From NCBI GenBank assembly GCA_012295275.1, contig CM022668.1, positions 10,961,863-10,981,862 of the forward strand: a stretch of 20,000 bases of DNA, written 5' to 3'. Under the pieces are notes generated by a model. The model had not been told where the DNA came from. It worked only from the letters and a program-made list of their open reading frames with translations, and made no database searches. Made by a program: the position numbers and the translations under genes. Each line of letters begins with the position of its first letter. Position 1 is the first letter of the stretch. The DNA comes from Chrysomallon squamiferum (taxonomy: Eukaryota > Mollusca > Gastropoda > Neomphalida > Peltospiridae). Of this stretch, positions 9,904 to 17,489 are shown one piece after another.

Positions 9904-11370
9904 TAGTATAATCATAAAGAGATACCAAATATGTTGAAATGGTACTCAAGCCATGTCCTTGGTATAAAACAAAAAACAGACAAAAATGAAAAATAGAAGA
10001 TATTTATTATTTGTTTTCAAATAACAATATAACCAAGACAACATAAGAAGAAGAAAAATAATAATTTTGCCCAAATTTATTTCCACGCAGTTACAACTAC
10101 TCAAGAATGCTACAATGGCGGCATCCTTAATGGCTGTGACTGTTCATGTTTGAACAACTGGGAAGGAAACTCGTGCGGTAAGCATGCTTATTAAATAGCT
10201 GACTTTCTAACTGTTTGCGACAATGAAACAAAAATCACTGGAAAACCCCCAGAAAAAACCCAAACAAGAAATGATAAGAAGTTAATACAAAATTCACTCT
10301 TTTCACTCTTTCTCATGGTGATTAATACAAGCAATGTATAGATAATTATCAGTGTATTTCAAGACAGAATAAAATTTTGGCAACAGTTTCCTGGAGAAAA
10401 GAACCAAAACATAGTGAGACCGAGACTTTCTCTATTAAACTACTTCAAATGGAATATTAGAATGATTAAAAAGAATAAAGTGGATGATATTAGTAAATTA
10501 TTTTAAAATAACCACTATAATATATTGAAATAATGATGCATATAGCAAATTTATTTAGTTTTTGTTTATTAATTAATTTATTTACTAAAATTCAGAGCTA
10601 TGCAATGCAGATTGTTTCAATGGCGGCACAGTTGACGAAAGTAACTGTACCTGTTCCTGTATGAACAGCTGGGAAGACAATTTCTGTAGTAAGTTTTATA
10701 ATTAATTAATATGTTGATACACAGAGAACAAATTGTTAAAAATGCTTTGGTAAATAAGGTATACGAAAACTAACATTTATATTTTATTTATTTATTTATT
10801 ATTATTTTTATTATTATTATTATTATTTTTTTAATATTTACTTACTATTATTTATCCATTAATTATTCATTTATTTCGAGATGTGTGTTATAACAATTGT
10901 TCCATCGGAAGCGTTTTTAACGAAATTGAATGTAGCTGTTCTTGTCTGGACAACTGGGAAGGAGATTTCTGTAGTAAGTATGTGTTATAATTAGTTAATA
11001 ACTTAATTTCTTCTTGGTACAGCAGTACTGGCGTTATATCATTTTTCATTTGAATTGTTGACTTTCTATAACTAATTACCATCATCCACCAACATCAAAA
11101 GACAAATACACAACCATGCACACGCACAAACAGAGAGAAAAATACGACTACCAAACTGTGCTTCTTAAACGACCTTAACCAAACCATCCGATAATATCTT
11201 CTCATCTTTGCAAAACAGCTCATTTACTTATCAAACTGACAAGCTAACAACATTGTTTTCTTGGTTTAGAAGTTATTATTTTCATTACATTTTTACCATG
11301 TATCAAAATAATTGGATCTTAATAAAACAAACATCAACAAAAAACCCACCAAAACAAAAATAAATAAATA

Positions 11371-11443
<73 letters not shown>

Positions 11444-11587
11444 TGAAGAAGAAGAAGAAGAAAAAATCAAAATCAAAATATGTTAAAGTAATATTTAAAT
11501 GTTGTTAATGTTAATAAAACGACCCAGACAAAACAGGAATATAAAGAATAGAAATTAGAAAAAACAGAAGAGTTTAGGGACTTATTC

Positions 11588-11629
<42 letters not shown>

Positions 11630-13762
11630 AAGAAAAAAGAGAAACGTTTATATCTCTAACAGTTTATTTCAATCCAGATGTGTGTGCTGCAGAATGTTTT
11701 AATGGCGGCACGTTCAATGAGAATGACTGCAGCTGTTCCTGTGTGGACAACTGGGGAAGAAAATCATGTAGTAAGCATATCTGACAATTTAGATCACTTT
11801 TTAATTATTGGCTAATTAAAATAAAATAAAAAGATATATATATATATATAAAGTTAGCAATGAAAAAAAAAAAGACAAGAAATAACAAGAAGTTAATTAA
11901 AAACTCACTATTTTCACTTTTCAAATGGTGTTTTATACAAAAAGTGCATAGATAATTATCAATGTATTTGAAGAAAAAAGAATATAACACAGTTTCAGCA
12001 GCAGTTTCCAGAAGTCAAAAGGTTTAAAGGATGCACAGTGAGATTTAATCTTCGGAGAAAATTATTTAAAATAAGAAATAAATGAAATAAATAAAAAAAG
12101 ACAATGAACTGAAGATATGAGGGAATTATTTTAAAATAACAGCTATAAAATATTTTAACTCTTTCTTTTTTTATTTTATGATTTAGTTGTTTATTTGTTT
12201 GTTTGTTAATGTATCTATCTTTTCAAATTCAGATGAATGCGTTGATGATTGCATTCCTGGAGGCACGTTAAATGGAACTGATTGCAGCTGCTCTTGTCTG
12301 AACAACTGGGAAGGAGATTTCTGTAGTAATGTATTTTTGTTCATTTGTAATGTTAATACGTAAAGATGAAACTCTAAAATGTTTCGATATTCAATGCCTG
12401 TTTTATTATTATCATTCTTTTCCTTTGCATCAGATACGATTATGTATGCCATAACAATTTGTATTTATTTATTTATTTGTTTCCAGATGTTTGTGATACA
12501 GGATGCAACAACGGAGGAACTGTTATTGAAGCTGAGTGTAGCTGTTCTTGTTTGAACTACTGGGAAGGAAATTCCTGTGGTAAGTTATGTATTTTTATTT
12601 TATTTTATAATGGTATGTGTGTTTACATAGAACTTAATAAAACAGAAGGAAACGTTATTAATTAGAATCGTTGGTTCTGATTTATGTAACGAACCACTGA
12701 CACTATGACTTTTTTTTTTGTATTATTATTATTATTTTTTTAAATCTGTTTCTTATTATTATCTTAGTTCTTGTTTCTTCTTTCATGGAAGTTCTGTTAT
12801 TCACATACAACTTATATACTTTCGTATATTTCAATCTTACACTAGTAAAAGAGTTACGAAAAACATAACGGACCTAATGGGCTTCATAAAGGACCTTAGA
12901 AAATATAGTTTGAATATAGATGATCTATACCAGATGGATATAATGCTAAGAACCTTTTCTTCCTTTGTTTACTATTATCTTCATTTAGCGCTCACCATAA
13001 TATCAAAATCTGTGCATCTCTGTGTTTATCAGTGTGTTTATAATAACATAGTTCAACATGGTTGTTTATCCGTGTGTTCATTCTCGTTCAAAACTTACAT
13101 ATCATTTTAATTTTTCTGGAAATATTGCGAACTTTATACCAAGTTTCACGTTTAAGCAATGACAGGCTGCGAGTTTGCTGAGTTGGCATTTCTAAAGAAC
13201 CGCTTTCTCTACCGCACGTCTCAATCATTTGTCATTTGTGAGAAATCCTGATTGTCTAACAATTTATTTAAACCCAGGTCAATGCACCGTAAAATGCGAC
13301 AACGGCAGATATTTGAACAAAGTGGACTGTAGTTGCCATTGTCGGAATAACTGGGAAGGAGAGTTTTGTAGTAAGTATATTTGATAATTCATTAACAAGA
13401 TAATGCATAAACAATGAAATTTAAAAGAAGAAATAAACGAAAACACATTTTATCTTTCCATCTTTGCTCTTACAACACATACTTTTATTTATGCCACAGC
13501 AGTCATTTGTTTGTTTGTTTCTTTTTTTCCAGATATATGTGATGTTGAATGCTACAATGGAGGCACACTGAACGAAATTGCATGTATCTGTACTTGTAGA
13601 GATAACTGGGGAGGAAAGTTTTGTGGTAAGTTAATCATACAGAAGCAAATGTGAAATGTTTGGAAGAAATAATAGGAAAGAAATCGAAAACAATTTTCTT
13701 TACAAAATAATATAAAAAAGTTTTATTACTGTTTTCTTATTTATTTCTTTTCTATTTTTTTC

Positions 13763-13804
<42 letters not shown>

Positions 13805-15213
13805 TATATTAAAATCAATATTTTAAAATTAGCTGAATGCACTAATAAATGCTACAATGGCGGCACCATGAACGAAACTGACTGCAGCTGTTCTTGTTTG
13901 GAGAAGTGGGGAGGAGACGTTTGTAGTAAGTATGTGTGATAATTAGTTAATATCTTTCGTTCTTCTTGGTATACAGTTATTTTAATATGTCAAGTGTGTT
14001 AACACTGAGGTTTGAAAATCTGTTTGTTTTCCATTAATGTCAAAACAGTGTTATAGCGGTAGAAACTAACAAATTTCCAAAGATTCACAAGAAATGCTTA
14101 TATTATGTTAGTCGTATATTATAATGTAAATAAATAATTAAAAACAAATAAATAAATAAATAAATACTTGGGTAATGGTATTACATTAATGACATCAGTT
14201 GCTGTACGTATTGCGGTATGGAAACAATTTACATACAAAAGTTAAAACTGAGTAATGTATTTTACAGATGAATGCAATTTAGTTTGTGAAAATGGTGGGG
14301 TGTTGAGGGCAATTGCTTGTACCTGTAGATGCAAAGAGGATCAATATGGGGATATCTGTGAGCGAAGCAAGTACTTTTATTTGTCAAAACAAATTCTACA
14401 ATAAAAAAGCTCATGAAACTATCTAATAATTTTGTAATATCCGCTATATCTAAGTCCAGTTCTCATCATTATTTTCAGTGGCCAAATTGACACATCATCT
14501 CTTTGCCTCTCTCTTTCCATATCTCTCCTGTCTTTCTTTCTGTCTTTTCTGTCTCTTGTTATTTCTTTCTCTTTCTACTTTTTTTTCTTTCTGTCACTCT
14601 CTCTTTCTCTTTCTAAAGTGCCCTTTCTCTGTCGGTTTCTCTCGGAAAATCAAAATGATCGAACAAAACCGTGTCTTTTCTATACTACTGGTTTGAATCA
14701 AATTTAGTGTTTTTACTTTGAATTTGGACAGGTTTAATTTAACAATTATTTCTGTGTTCCAGGCTGCAATAATGATATAGTGAATGTAATGAATCAGATA
14801 ATAGAGAAAGAATGTAGAAGTTCTGGAATGTTGTGGTTCTGGTGCATGGAAACCTGTCAGTTATGTCAGAATGGTAAGTTGATGTATCTGTGTTCAAACA
14901 TTTGTAAAAAAATAAAAGTGTAATACAGATGTAGAAATTTAAAACACACGATAAATGTTTTTTATTCCTTTTTCTAAACATTTCAGCCTTTCGTCATCTC
15001 TTTACAAGCTATGGGTCATCTTTTTTAGGTGAACAAAGATATTCTGTTTATTTTCTTTCTTTTCTATTTATTTTATCAGGCGTGGTGTGCAAGGACAGAC
15101 AAGAAGAAAAGTGTCGCCATTTTGAAGAACATGCGTTTGACGAAGCCACTCACATGTTCTGTTATGAACGTGAGTCATATGAGTGTCAGCACCTCTGTTT
15201 GTATTCAGAATAA
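7870..15213 (+). CDS. Gene 1: secreted PAN/apple - EGF(x11) - ShKT-like protein, 15 coding exons (complete)
   Basis: Spliced model with exons 7870-7957, 8302-8541, 8993-9085, 10091-10177, 10596-10688, 10881-10973, 11678-11770, 12233-12325, 12487-12579, 13278-13370, 13533-13625, 13833-13925, 14268-14357, 14763-14873 and 15080-15213. It totals 1587 nt, or 528 residues plus stop. Every junction is GT/AG and every intron interrupts the codon after its first base. Predicted order: signal peptide (about residues 1-25), PAN/apple-like domain (about 30-109), eleven EGF-like modules (about 110-447), then two cysteine-rich segments with ShKT-like spacing (448-528). No transmembrane segment is visible after the signal, so the product is probably secreted and disulphide-rich. 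Several N-glycosylation sequons are present, for example NAT and NKT in the PAN-like domain. The paralogue at 18059 repeats the same exon sizes and phases, which strongly supports the model. The function is not recognised; extracellular binding, matrix or secretion roles are inferences from the domains. Individual splice sites are predictions without transcript evidence. Confidence 0.85.
7953..8040 (+). repeat. Iterated exon 1 donor sequence in intron 1
   Basis: CAGCAGTAAG followed by RTTTC occurs three times (7953, 7988 and 8020), separated by TTTATT..TATTTAAA. The first copy is the real exon 1 border. The paralogue has the same pattern after 18143, with the later copies decayed. Confidence 0.75.
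8302..8541 (+). CDS. Gene 1 exon 2: PAN/apple-like domain
   Basis: A 240-nt exon bounded by ...TTTTTGCAG and G|GTAAGA, phase 1-1. The 80-residue product has exactly six cysteines, in the contexts GCEY, EDC, LLCDT, KTCTAVE, GACYMY and VKVCDD. The pattern SLEDC-xx-LC...C...C-x-YSS...KVC is what I would expect of a PAN/apple module, a fold that mediates protein or carbohydrate contacts in secreted proteins. Two N-glycosylation sequons (NAT, NKT) are absent from the paralogue. The middle (DTxNGYDxKxCTAVE) is conserved between copies, whereas the first third is strongly diverged. The assignment rests on cysteine pattern and context only. Confidence 0.8.
8713..8735 (+). repeat. Poly-T tract in intron 2
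   Basis: A run of 23 T within intron 2 of gene 1, too far from the acceptor to be its polypyrimidine tract. Confidence 0.9.
8993..9085 (+). CDS. Gene 1 exon 3: EGF-like module 1 with an extra cysteine
   Basis: A 93-nt phase 1-1 exon after a TTACAG acceptor. It encodes CGLPC-ANGASVNFEDC-TC-SC-VECWDDILC, a CxCxC-type EGF module without the usual NGG. It has seven cysteines, because the residue before the tryptophan is Cys (VECW). The paralogue has LGKW there and six cysteines. The donor T|GTGCGC is weak; at the matching place gene 2 has C|GTGAGT. Without splicing the frame runs to a stop at about 9156. Confidence 0.75.
9516..9578 (+). repeat. (TA)n microsatellite in intron 3
   Basis: Long TA run with one TATG interruption near its end. 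Confidence 0.95.
9832..9903 (+). repeat. (AAT)n microsatellite in intron 3
   Basis: About 23 AAT units. It follows a CATATATCAAAATAATTGG segment that also precedes the (AAT)n of intron 6. Confidence 0.95.
10091..10177 (+). CDS. Gene 1 exon 4: EGF-like module 2 lacking its first cysteine
   Basis: An 87-nt phase 1-1 exon (acceptor TCCACGCAG, donor G|GTAAGC). It encodes TTTQEC-YNGGILN-GC-DC-SC-LNNWEGNSC. The position of cysteine 1 in all other modules (xVC) is Thr here, leaving five cysteines. Two residues before cysteine 3 are also missing, which explains 87 rather than 93 nt. The frame and both splice sites remain intact, so the exon appears functional although altered. Confidence 0.78.
10596..10688 (+). 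CDS. Gene 1 exon 5: EGF-like module 3
   Basis: A 93-nt phase 1-1 exon between AAATTCAG and A|GTAAGT. It encodes LCNADC-FNGGTVDESNC-TC-SC-MNSWEDNFC with all six cysteines in the spacing C-x3-C-x10-C-x-C-x-C-x8-C used across the array. An NCT sequon overlaps cysteine 3. The usual G after W-E is D. Confidence 0.85.
10881..10973 (+). CDS. Gene 1 exon 6: EGF-like module 4
   Basis: A 93-nt phase 1-1 exon that encodes VCYNNC-SIGSVFNEIEC-SC-SC-LDNWEGDFC. The acceptor is the unusual TTTCGAG (G rather than C or T at -3), but frame, length and cysteine spacing fix the border. The NGG motif is replaced by SIG-S. The donor is A|GTAAGT. Confidence 0.83.
11359..11464 (+). repeat. Compound (AAAT)-(AAT)n-(GAA)n in intron 6
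   Basis: AAAT units lead into about 25 AAT units, then GAAGAAGAAG. It is positionally homologous to the intron 3 (AAT)n. Confidence 0.95.
11589..11640 (+). repeat. Poly-A followed by (GAAGAAAAAA)n
   Basis: Thirty A followed by purine-only GA-rich units, about 40 bases before the exon 7 acceptor. Confidence 0.92.
11678..11770 (+). CDS. Gene 1 exon 7: EGF-like module 5
   Basis: A 93-nt phase 1-1 exon (acceptor AATCCAG, donor A|GTAAGC). It encodes VCAAEC-FNGGTFNENDC-SC-SC-VDNWGRKSC. The flanking introns resemble those around exon 4, so exons 4 and 7 are probably products of one block duplication. Unlike exon 4 it keeps all six cysteines. Confidence 0.85.
11771..12232 (+). other. Gene 1 intron 7
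   Basis: It is homologous to intron 4: both contain AAAACTCACT or AAATTCACTC, TTTTCAC, ATAGATAATTATCA and GTGTATTT or ATGTATTT, then ACAGTGAGAT or ATAGTGAGAC, in the same order. Gene 2 intron 4 shares the AGATAATTA block. Confidence 0.65.
12233..12325 (+). CDS. Gene 1 exon 8: EGF-like module 6
   Basis: A 93-nt phase 1-1 exon (acceptor AAATTCAG). It encodes ECVDDC-IPGGTLNGTDC-SC-SC-LNNWEGDFC, with an NGT sequon. The donor A|GTAATG lacks the usual G at +5 and is weaker than its neighbours. Confidence 0.83.
12487..12579 (+). CDS. Gene 1 exon 9: EGF-like module 7
   Basis: A 93-nt phase 1-1 exon (acceptor TTTCCAG, donor G|GTAAGT). It encodes VCDTGC-NNGGTVIEAEC-SC-SC-LNYWEGNSC, close to the array consensus. 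The separating intron 8 (161 bases) is one of the shortest in the gene. Confidence 0.85.
12580..13277 (+). other. Gene 1 intron 9
   Basis: A 698-base intron that contains a 130-codon open frame (12718-13110) without family resemblance, starting in a Tyr-coding TAT repeat. I see no EGF signature, nor convincing splice borders, in it. Confidence 0.55.
13278..13370 (+). CDS. Gene 1 exon 10: EGF-like module 8
   Basis: A 93-nt phase 1-1 exon (acceptor AACCCAG, donor A|GTAAGT). It encodes QCTVKC-DNGRYLNKVDC-SC-HC-RNNWEGEFC. It is more basic than its neighbours and carries NGR in place of NGG, but all six cysteines and the tryptophan are retained. Confidence 0.84.
13533..13625 (+). CDS. Gene 1 exon 11: EGF-like module 9
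   Basis: A 93-nt phase 1-1 exon (acceptor TTTTTCCAG, donor G|GTAAGT). It encodes ICDVEC-YNGGTLNEIAC-IC-TC-RDNWGGKFC. All six cysteines and the NWxG motif are present. Confidence 0.85.
13763..13804 (+). repeat. (TTA)n microsatellite in intron 11
   Basis: About 13 TTA units, about 30 bases before the exon 12 acceptor. Confidence 0.94.
13833..13925 (+). CDS. Gene 1 exon 12: EGF-like module 10
   Basis: A 93-nt phase 1-1 exon (acceptor AAAATTAG, which is weak; donor A|GTAAGT). It encodes ECTNKC-YNGGTMNETDC-SC-SC-LEKWGGDVC, with an NET sequon. The first 50 bases of the following intron closely match the start of intron 6. Confidence 0.84.
14268..14357 (+). CDS. Gene 1 exon 13: EGF-like module 11, last cysteine completed by splicing
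   Basis: This exon encodes ECNLVC-ENGGVLRAIAC-TC-RC-KEDQYGDI plus the first base of a cysteine codon. The chosen donor is ATCT|GTGAGC. It keeps phase 1, and T joins GC of exon 14 to give TGC, restoring cysteine 6. The canonical tryptophan is replaced (QYG). A downstream GT at 14371 would change the phase and meet an in-frame stop in exon 14, so it was not used. Confidence 0.72.
14500..14645 (+). repeat. Pyrimidine-rich CT/TTTC tract in intron 13
   Basis: About 145 bases consist almost only of C and T (CTCT, TTTCT and TCTG words) with very few purines. It lies 120 bases before the exon 14 acceptor, so it may influence branch-point or splice factor binding. Confidence 0.85.
14763..14873 (+). 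CDS. Gene 1 exon 14: cysteine-rich segment, ShKT-like
   Basis: A 111-nt phase 1-1 exon between GTTCCAG and G|GTAAGT. It encodes CNND...IIEKEC-RSSGMLWFWC-METC-QLC. The closing C-x3-C-x2-C and the Met/aromatic stretch before it resemble a ShKT domain, a small six-cysteine module found in many secreted animal proteins as well as in channel blockers. Five cysteines lie within the exon, and the splice junction adds another directly before them. The family assignment is tentative. Confidence 0.7.
15080..15213 (+). CDS. Gene 1 exon 15: terminal cysteine-rich exon with stop
   Basis: The exon starts after TTTATCAG and ends at TAA (15211-15213). It encodes CKDRQEEKC...HMFC-YERESYEC-QHLC-LYSE. CxD-x5-C at the start and C-x3-C near the end fit a ShKT-like pattern, but the last expected cysteine is missing because the protein stops four residues after C-QHL-C. 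A decayed homologue of this exon lies at 3589-3725. Confidence 0.8.
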
Positions 15214-15289
15214 ACAAAGTCCTTTATCTAAGGTATTATTGTATTCTTTTACTCGGTTTTCATTCTTTATTTAATTAGAATAATAACTC

Positions 15290-15295
15290 AATAAA
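15290..15295 (+). terminator. Gene 1 polyadenylation signal AATAAA
   Basis: A canonical AATAAA lies 77 bases after the stop codon. A second AATAAA occurs at 15537-15542 and could serve as an alternative. Use of either is inferred from position only. Confidence 0.5.
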
Positions 15296-15889
15296 AAGAA
15301 TCATCTGAAACATTACAGATTCATTTTTAAATTTGAATTTAGTGAGTATCCTAATTTATTTGTAATAATCAATTGAAATGTTCTCATTCATTTATTTATT
15401 GTTATCATCACCATAGTCAGAATTAGAATTTCTATATTTGTTTTTCTTCTTTTATTTTTCAAATATGATCGCAATCAAGGTTGTTTTATTTTTAAATGTG
15501 AAACTTAGTTAACATAGATCAGAGACAAAAGTAATCAATAAAATAGTGCTTTTGTTTGTTTCATGCCTTTTCGCCTTTTTAATTAATTATTTATTTATTT
15601 ATTTATTATTTTTTTATATGGATTTATTGCCTGTACCTAGGAAAGTAGCGTTAAACAAATATGCAATTATTCTGCGCTTTGTAGACAAAATATACCCGAA
15701 ACAGTCAATTTTTATTGCTAGATCCAATTTTGTTTTAATGACTGAAATCAATTTCGCAGCATATTCTAAAAGTTAAGATTAGAAGTACTAAATTGACATA
15801 GCTTAATTGTGTGCTCCTACATATGCTAGTGTTTTAGTGATGTTTACTAAAGAAAAAAGTTTCAAATTTATTTTGTAATAATTTTGTAT
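15296..15889 (+). other. Gene 1 3' flank / intergenic
   Basis: It matches the 3' flank of the upstream relic (3782-4330) to about 15540, including an alternative AATAAA at 15537-15542. The rest is AT-rich with a (TTTA)n stretch at about 15586-15610 and no gene. Confidence 0.6.
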
Positions 15890-16080
15890 TAAACTACGGT
15901 ATATTCTGAAATAAAATCTTGGAGCCTGATCAGTTAACAAATATCAATACAATCAATGAACTTTAGTATCTGCCTGTTTACATGGAATGCGTAATTTGAA
16001 TATACCTGTGGACAACAATCTGCATACTGTGATCTGTGTTGATTTGATTAATTCTCTGTTTTAATGTCACAAGTTTCAAA

Positions 16081-16246
16081 TCGAATGGCAGTGGAAGCAG
16101 ATAAAATCAGCGTATATAAACGTTTGCTCTGTTTTGATATCGACTGTTGAACTGTAAATTAATTTGATAGTTGTAGCAGATGCTCTTTAAAACGGTGAGA
16201 TTCGATACACGTGTCATATAAGGTTACAATTAATTATAAATTTCTT
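16081..16246 (+). repeat. Upstream cassette copy A (direct repeat)
   Basis: Aligned by eye to 17175-17340 with four substitutions in 166 bases and no gaps. Weaker similarity extends leftward to about 16010 (CAATCTGCATACTGTGAT). It contains the TATA box and the donor-like site. Confidence 0.88.
16113..16120 (+). promoter_or_regulatory. Candidate TATA box, gene 2 cassette A
   Basis: TATATAAA lies in a 166-base block (16081-16246) nearly identical to 17175-17340. About 75 bases downstream is ACG|GTGAGA (intron from 16195), a good 5' splice site. This suggests a noncoding first exon of about 50 bases that starts near 16143. Confidence 0.42.
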
Positions 16247-16325
16247 CTACGTCTCAAAATATTTTGAATAACAAGTTAATTTAAATAGTGAAGATGAAAA
16301 TAACAATAACAACTGCCACAGCACC

Positions 16326-16326
<1 letters not shown>

Positions 16327-16382
<56 letters not shown>
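16327..16382 (+). repeat. (AAT)n microsatellite upstream of gene 2
   Basis: About 18 AAT units after cassette A, corresponding to the gene 1 tract at 6894-6961. Confidence 0.95.
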
Positions 16383-16383
<1 letters not shown>

Positions 16384-16529
16384 GCAACAACCTCTATAAG
16401 AAAAGCTGCAGTAGAACCAGCTATAATAATAATATTGATGATGAAGATGATAACTATACGTTGAAACAAAACAATAAAATCTAGACATATACGAAATTCT
16501 GTTTTAAAATCCACCATATACTATAAGAA

Positions 16530-16720
16530 ATCTCTATTCTTAGCTGTTAGATTTACTCTGAGGAAATTCTGTTTTAAGTGGTTACGTATACCACAAGAAA
16601 ACACCGTTTTAAGCTGTAACAAAAAAAAAAAAAAGACATTGTAACCATAAGAAAACACCGTGCTAAGCTGGAACCATAAGTAAACACTGTTCTAAGTTGT
16701 AAAAACAATAAAACTGTTCT
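16530..16720 (+). repeat. Diverged 35-bp repeats upstream of gene 2, block A
   Basis: Units with TAGCTGTTAG, TAAGTGGTTAC and TAAGCTGTAAC lie at 16541, 16575 and 16610 (34 and 35 apart), then continue after a short poly-A. They follow TATA cassette A by about 300 bases, mirroring gene 1. Confidence 0.62.
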
Positions 16721-17085
16721 AATGAGATGTACATAAGACGGAGAATATTAAAAACTGAAGAATACACACAAATATATAGGCATACAAATTTACGCACATT
16801 TACGTATATATAAAAGTGGAGACAGAAGCATAGACAAACTTATGTACAGACGAACACGCTTATATGAACATACACGCACAGTTATAGATATACGCAGACG
16901 AACACATGCATAAATACGTAGATAAATGCATAATACATTCAATACAAGGTTAGGATATTCTAATCAGCTTTACTGTGTGTAAAACTGCATAAAAGAATGG
17001 TGTGTTAAGGCAGTAATAAATGAAATCAACATTAGCAACTGCCTGTTGTGTGTGTCCATACAATTAAATAGTTAATTTGATTATA
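16721..17085. other. Spacer between gene 2 cassette units A and B
   Basis: An irregular TACA/CACA-containing stretch, reminiscent of the compound tract at 5984-6196, followed by plain AT-rich DNA. No gene is seen. Confidence 0.5.
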
Positions 17086-17174
17086 TCTGTGGAAAGCAAT
17101 CTGCATACTGTGATTTTTGATAGCAGACCCTGTTGATTTGATTAATTCCGTGTTTAAGTGTCAGAAGTTTAAAA

Positions 17175-17340
17175 TCGAATGGCAGTGGAAGCAAATAAAA
17201 TCAGCGTATATAAACGTCTGCTCTGTTTTGATATCGACTGTTGAACTGTAAATTAATTTGACAGTTGTAGCAGATGCTCTTTAAAACGGTGAGGTTCGAT
17301 ACACGTGTCATATAAGGTTACAATTAATTATAAATTTCTT
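17175..17340 (+). repeat. Upstream cassette copy B (direct repeat)
   Basis: Partner of 16081-16246 at a spacing of 1094 bases. The left extension includes GGAAAGCAATCTGCATACTG near 17091. A diverged third copy lies at about 6578-6815 upstream of gene 1, and a partial fourth at about 6465-6560. Confidence 0.88.
17207..17214 (+). promoter_or_regulatory. Candidate TATA box, gene 2 cassette B
   Basis: TATATAAA is in the second copy of the cassette, with ACG|GTGAGG (intron from 17289) at the same distance. It is the copy closer to the gene 2 ATG (about 850 bases). The TTTCTTTCCAG at 17815 is a possible acceptor for the coding exon, though it is not conserved in gene 1. Confidence 0.42.
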
Positions 17341-17392
17341 CTCTCTCTGAAAATATTTCGTATAATAATAACAAAAAAAGCAGAACATCAAT

Positions 17393-17423
<31 letters not shown>
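17393..17423 (+). repeat. (CAA)n microsatellite upstream of gene 2
   Basis: About 10 CAA units after cassette B. It occupies the place taken by (AAT)n after cassette A. Confidence 0.94.
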
Positions 17424-17489
17424 GCCTCGGTAAGAAAATCTGTAGTAGTAGCAGATGTAATAAAATATTGATCATAAGACATCTCTATT

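Larger units (their letters stand above)
9086..10090 (+). other. Gene 1 intron 3
   Basis: The longest intron of gene 1 (1005 bases). It holds (TA)n and (AAT)n tracts and a TATCAAAATAATTGGATCTTA segment (split: TATCAAAATAATTGG, ATCTTA) shared with intron 6. The part near 9360-9500 resembles gene 2 intron 3. No further EGF exon was found in it. Confidence 0.65.
10974..11677 (+). other. Gene 1 intron 6
   Basis: The 5' end (GTAAGTATGTG then AATTAGTTAATA, TTCTTCTTGGTA) matches the start of intron 12. The 3' half, from about 11290, matches the 3' part of intron 3, including the position of its (AAT)n. It is therefore a junction of two duplicated segments. Confidence 0.65.

Noticed and set aside
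12718-13110. 130-codon open frame in intron 9
   Set aside because: No domain, no cysteine pattern like the neighbours, start within a TAT repeat, and no paired phase-1 splice borders. It is a chance or remnant frame.
14371-14376. Alternative exon 13 donor GTACTT
   Set aside because: It would end in phase 2 and lead to an immediate TAA in exon 14; the GTGAGC at 14358 keeps the frame and the cysteine.
14479-14696. Open frame after ATTTTCAG at 14478 as a possible exon
   Set aside because: The sequence is mostly the CT-rich low-complexity tract, with no cysteine pattern and no phase-1 exit.
16276-16517. Tyr-rich and Ile-rich minus-strand frames
   Set aside because: Translations of the (AAT)n tract in two frames.
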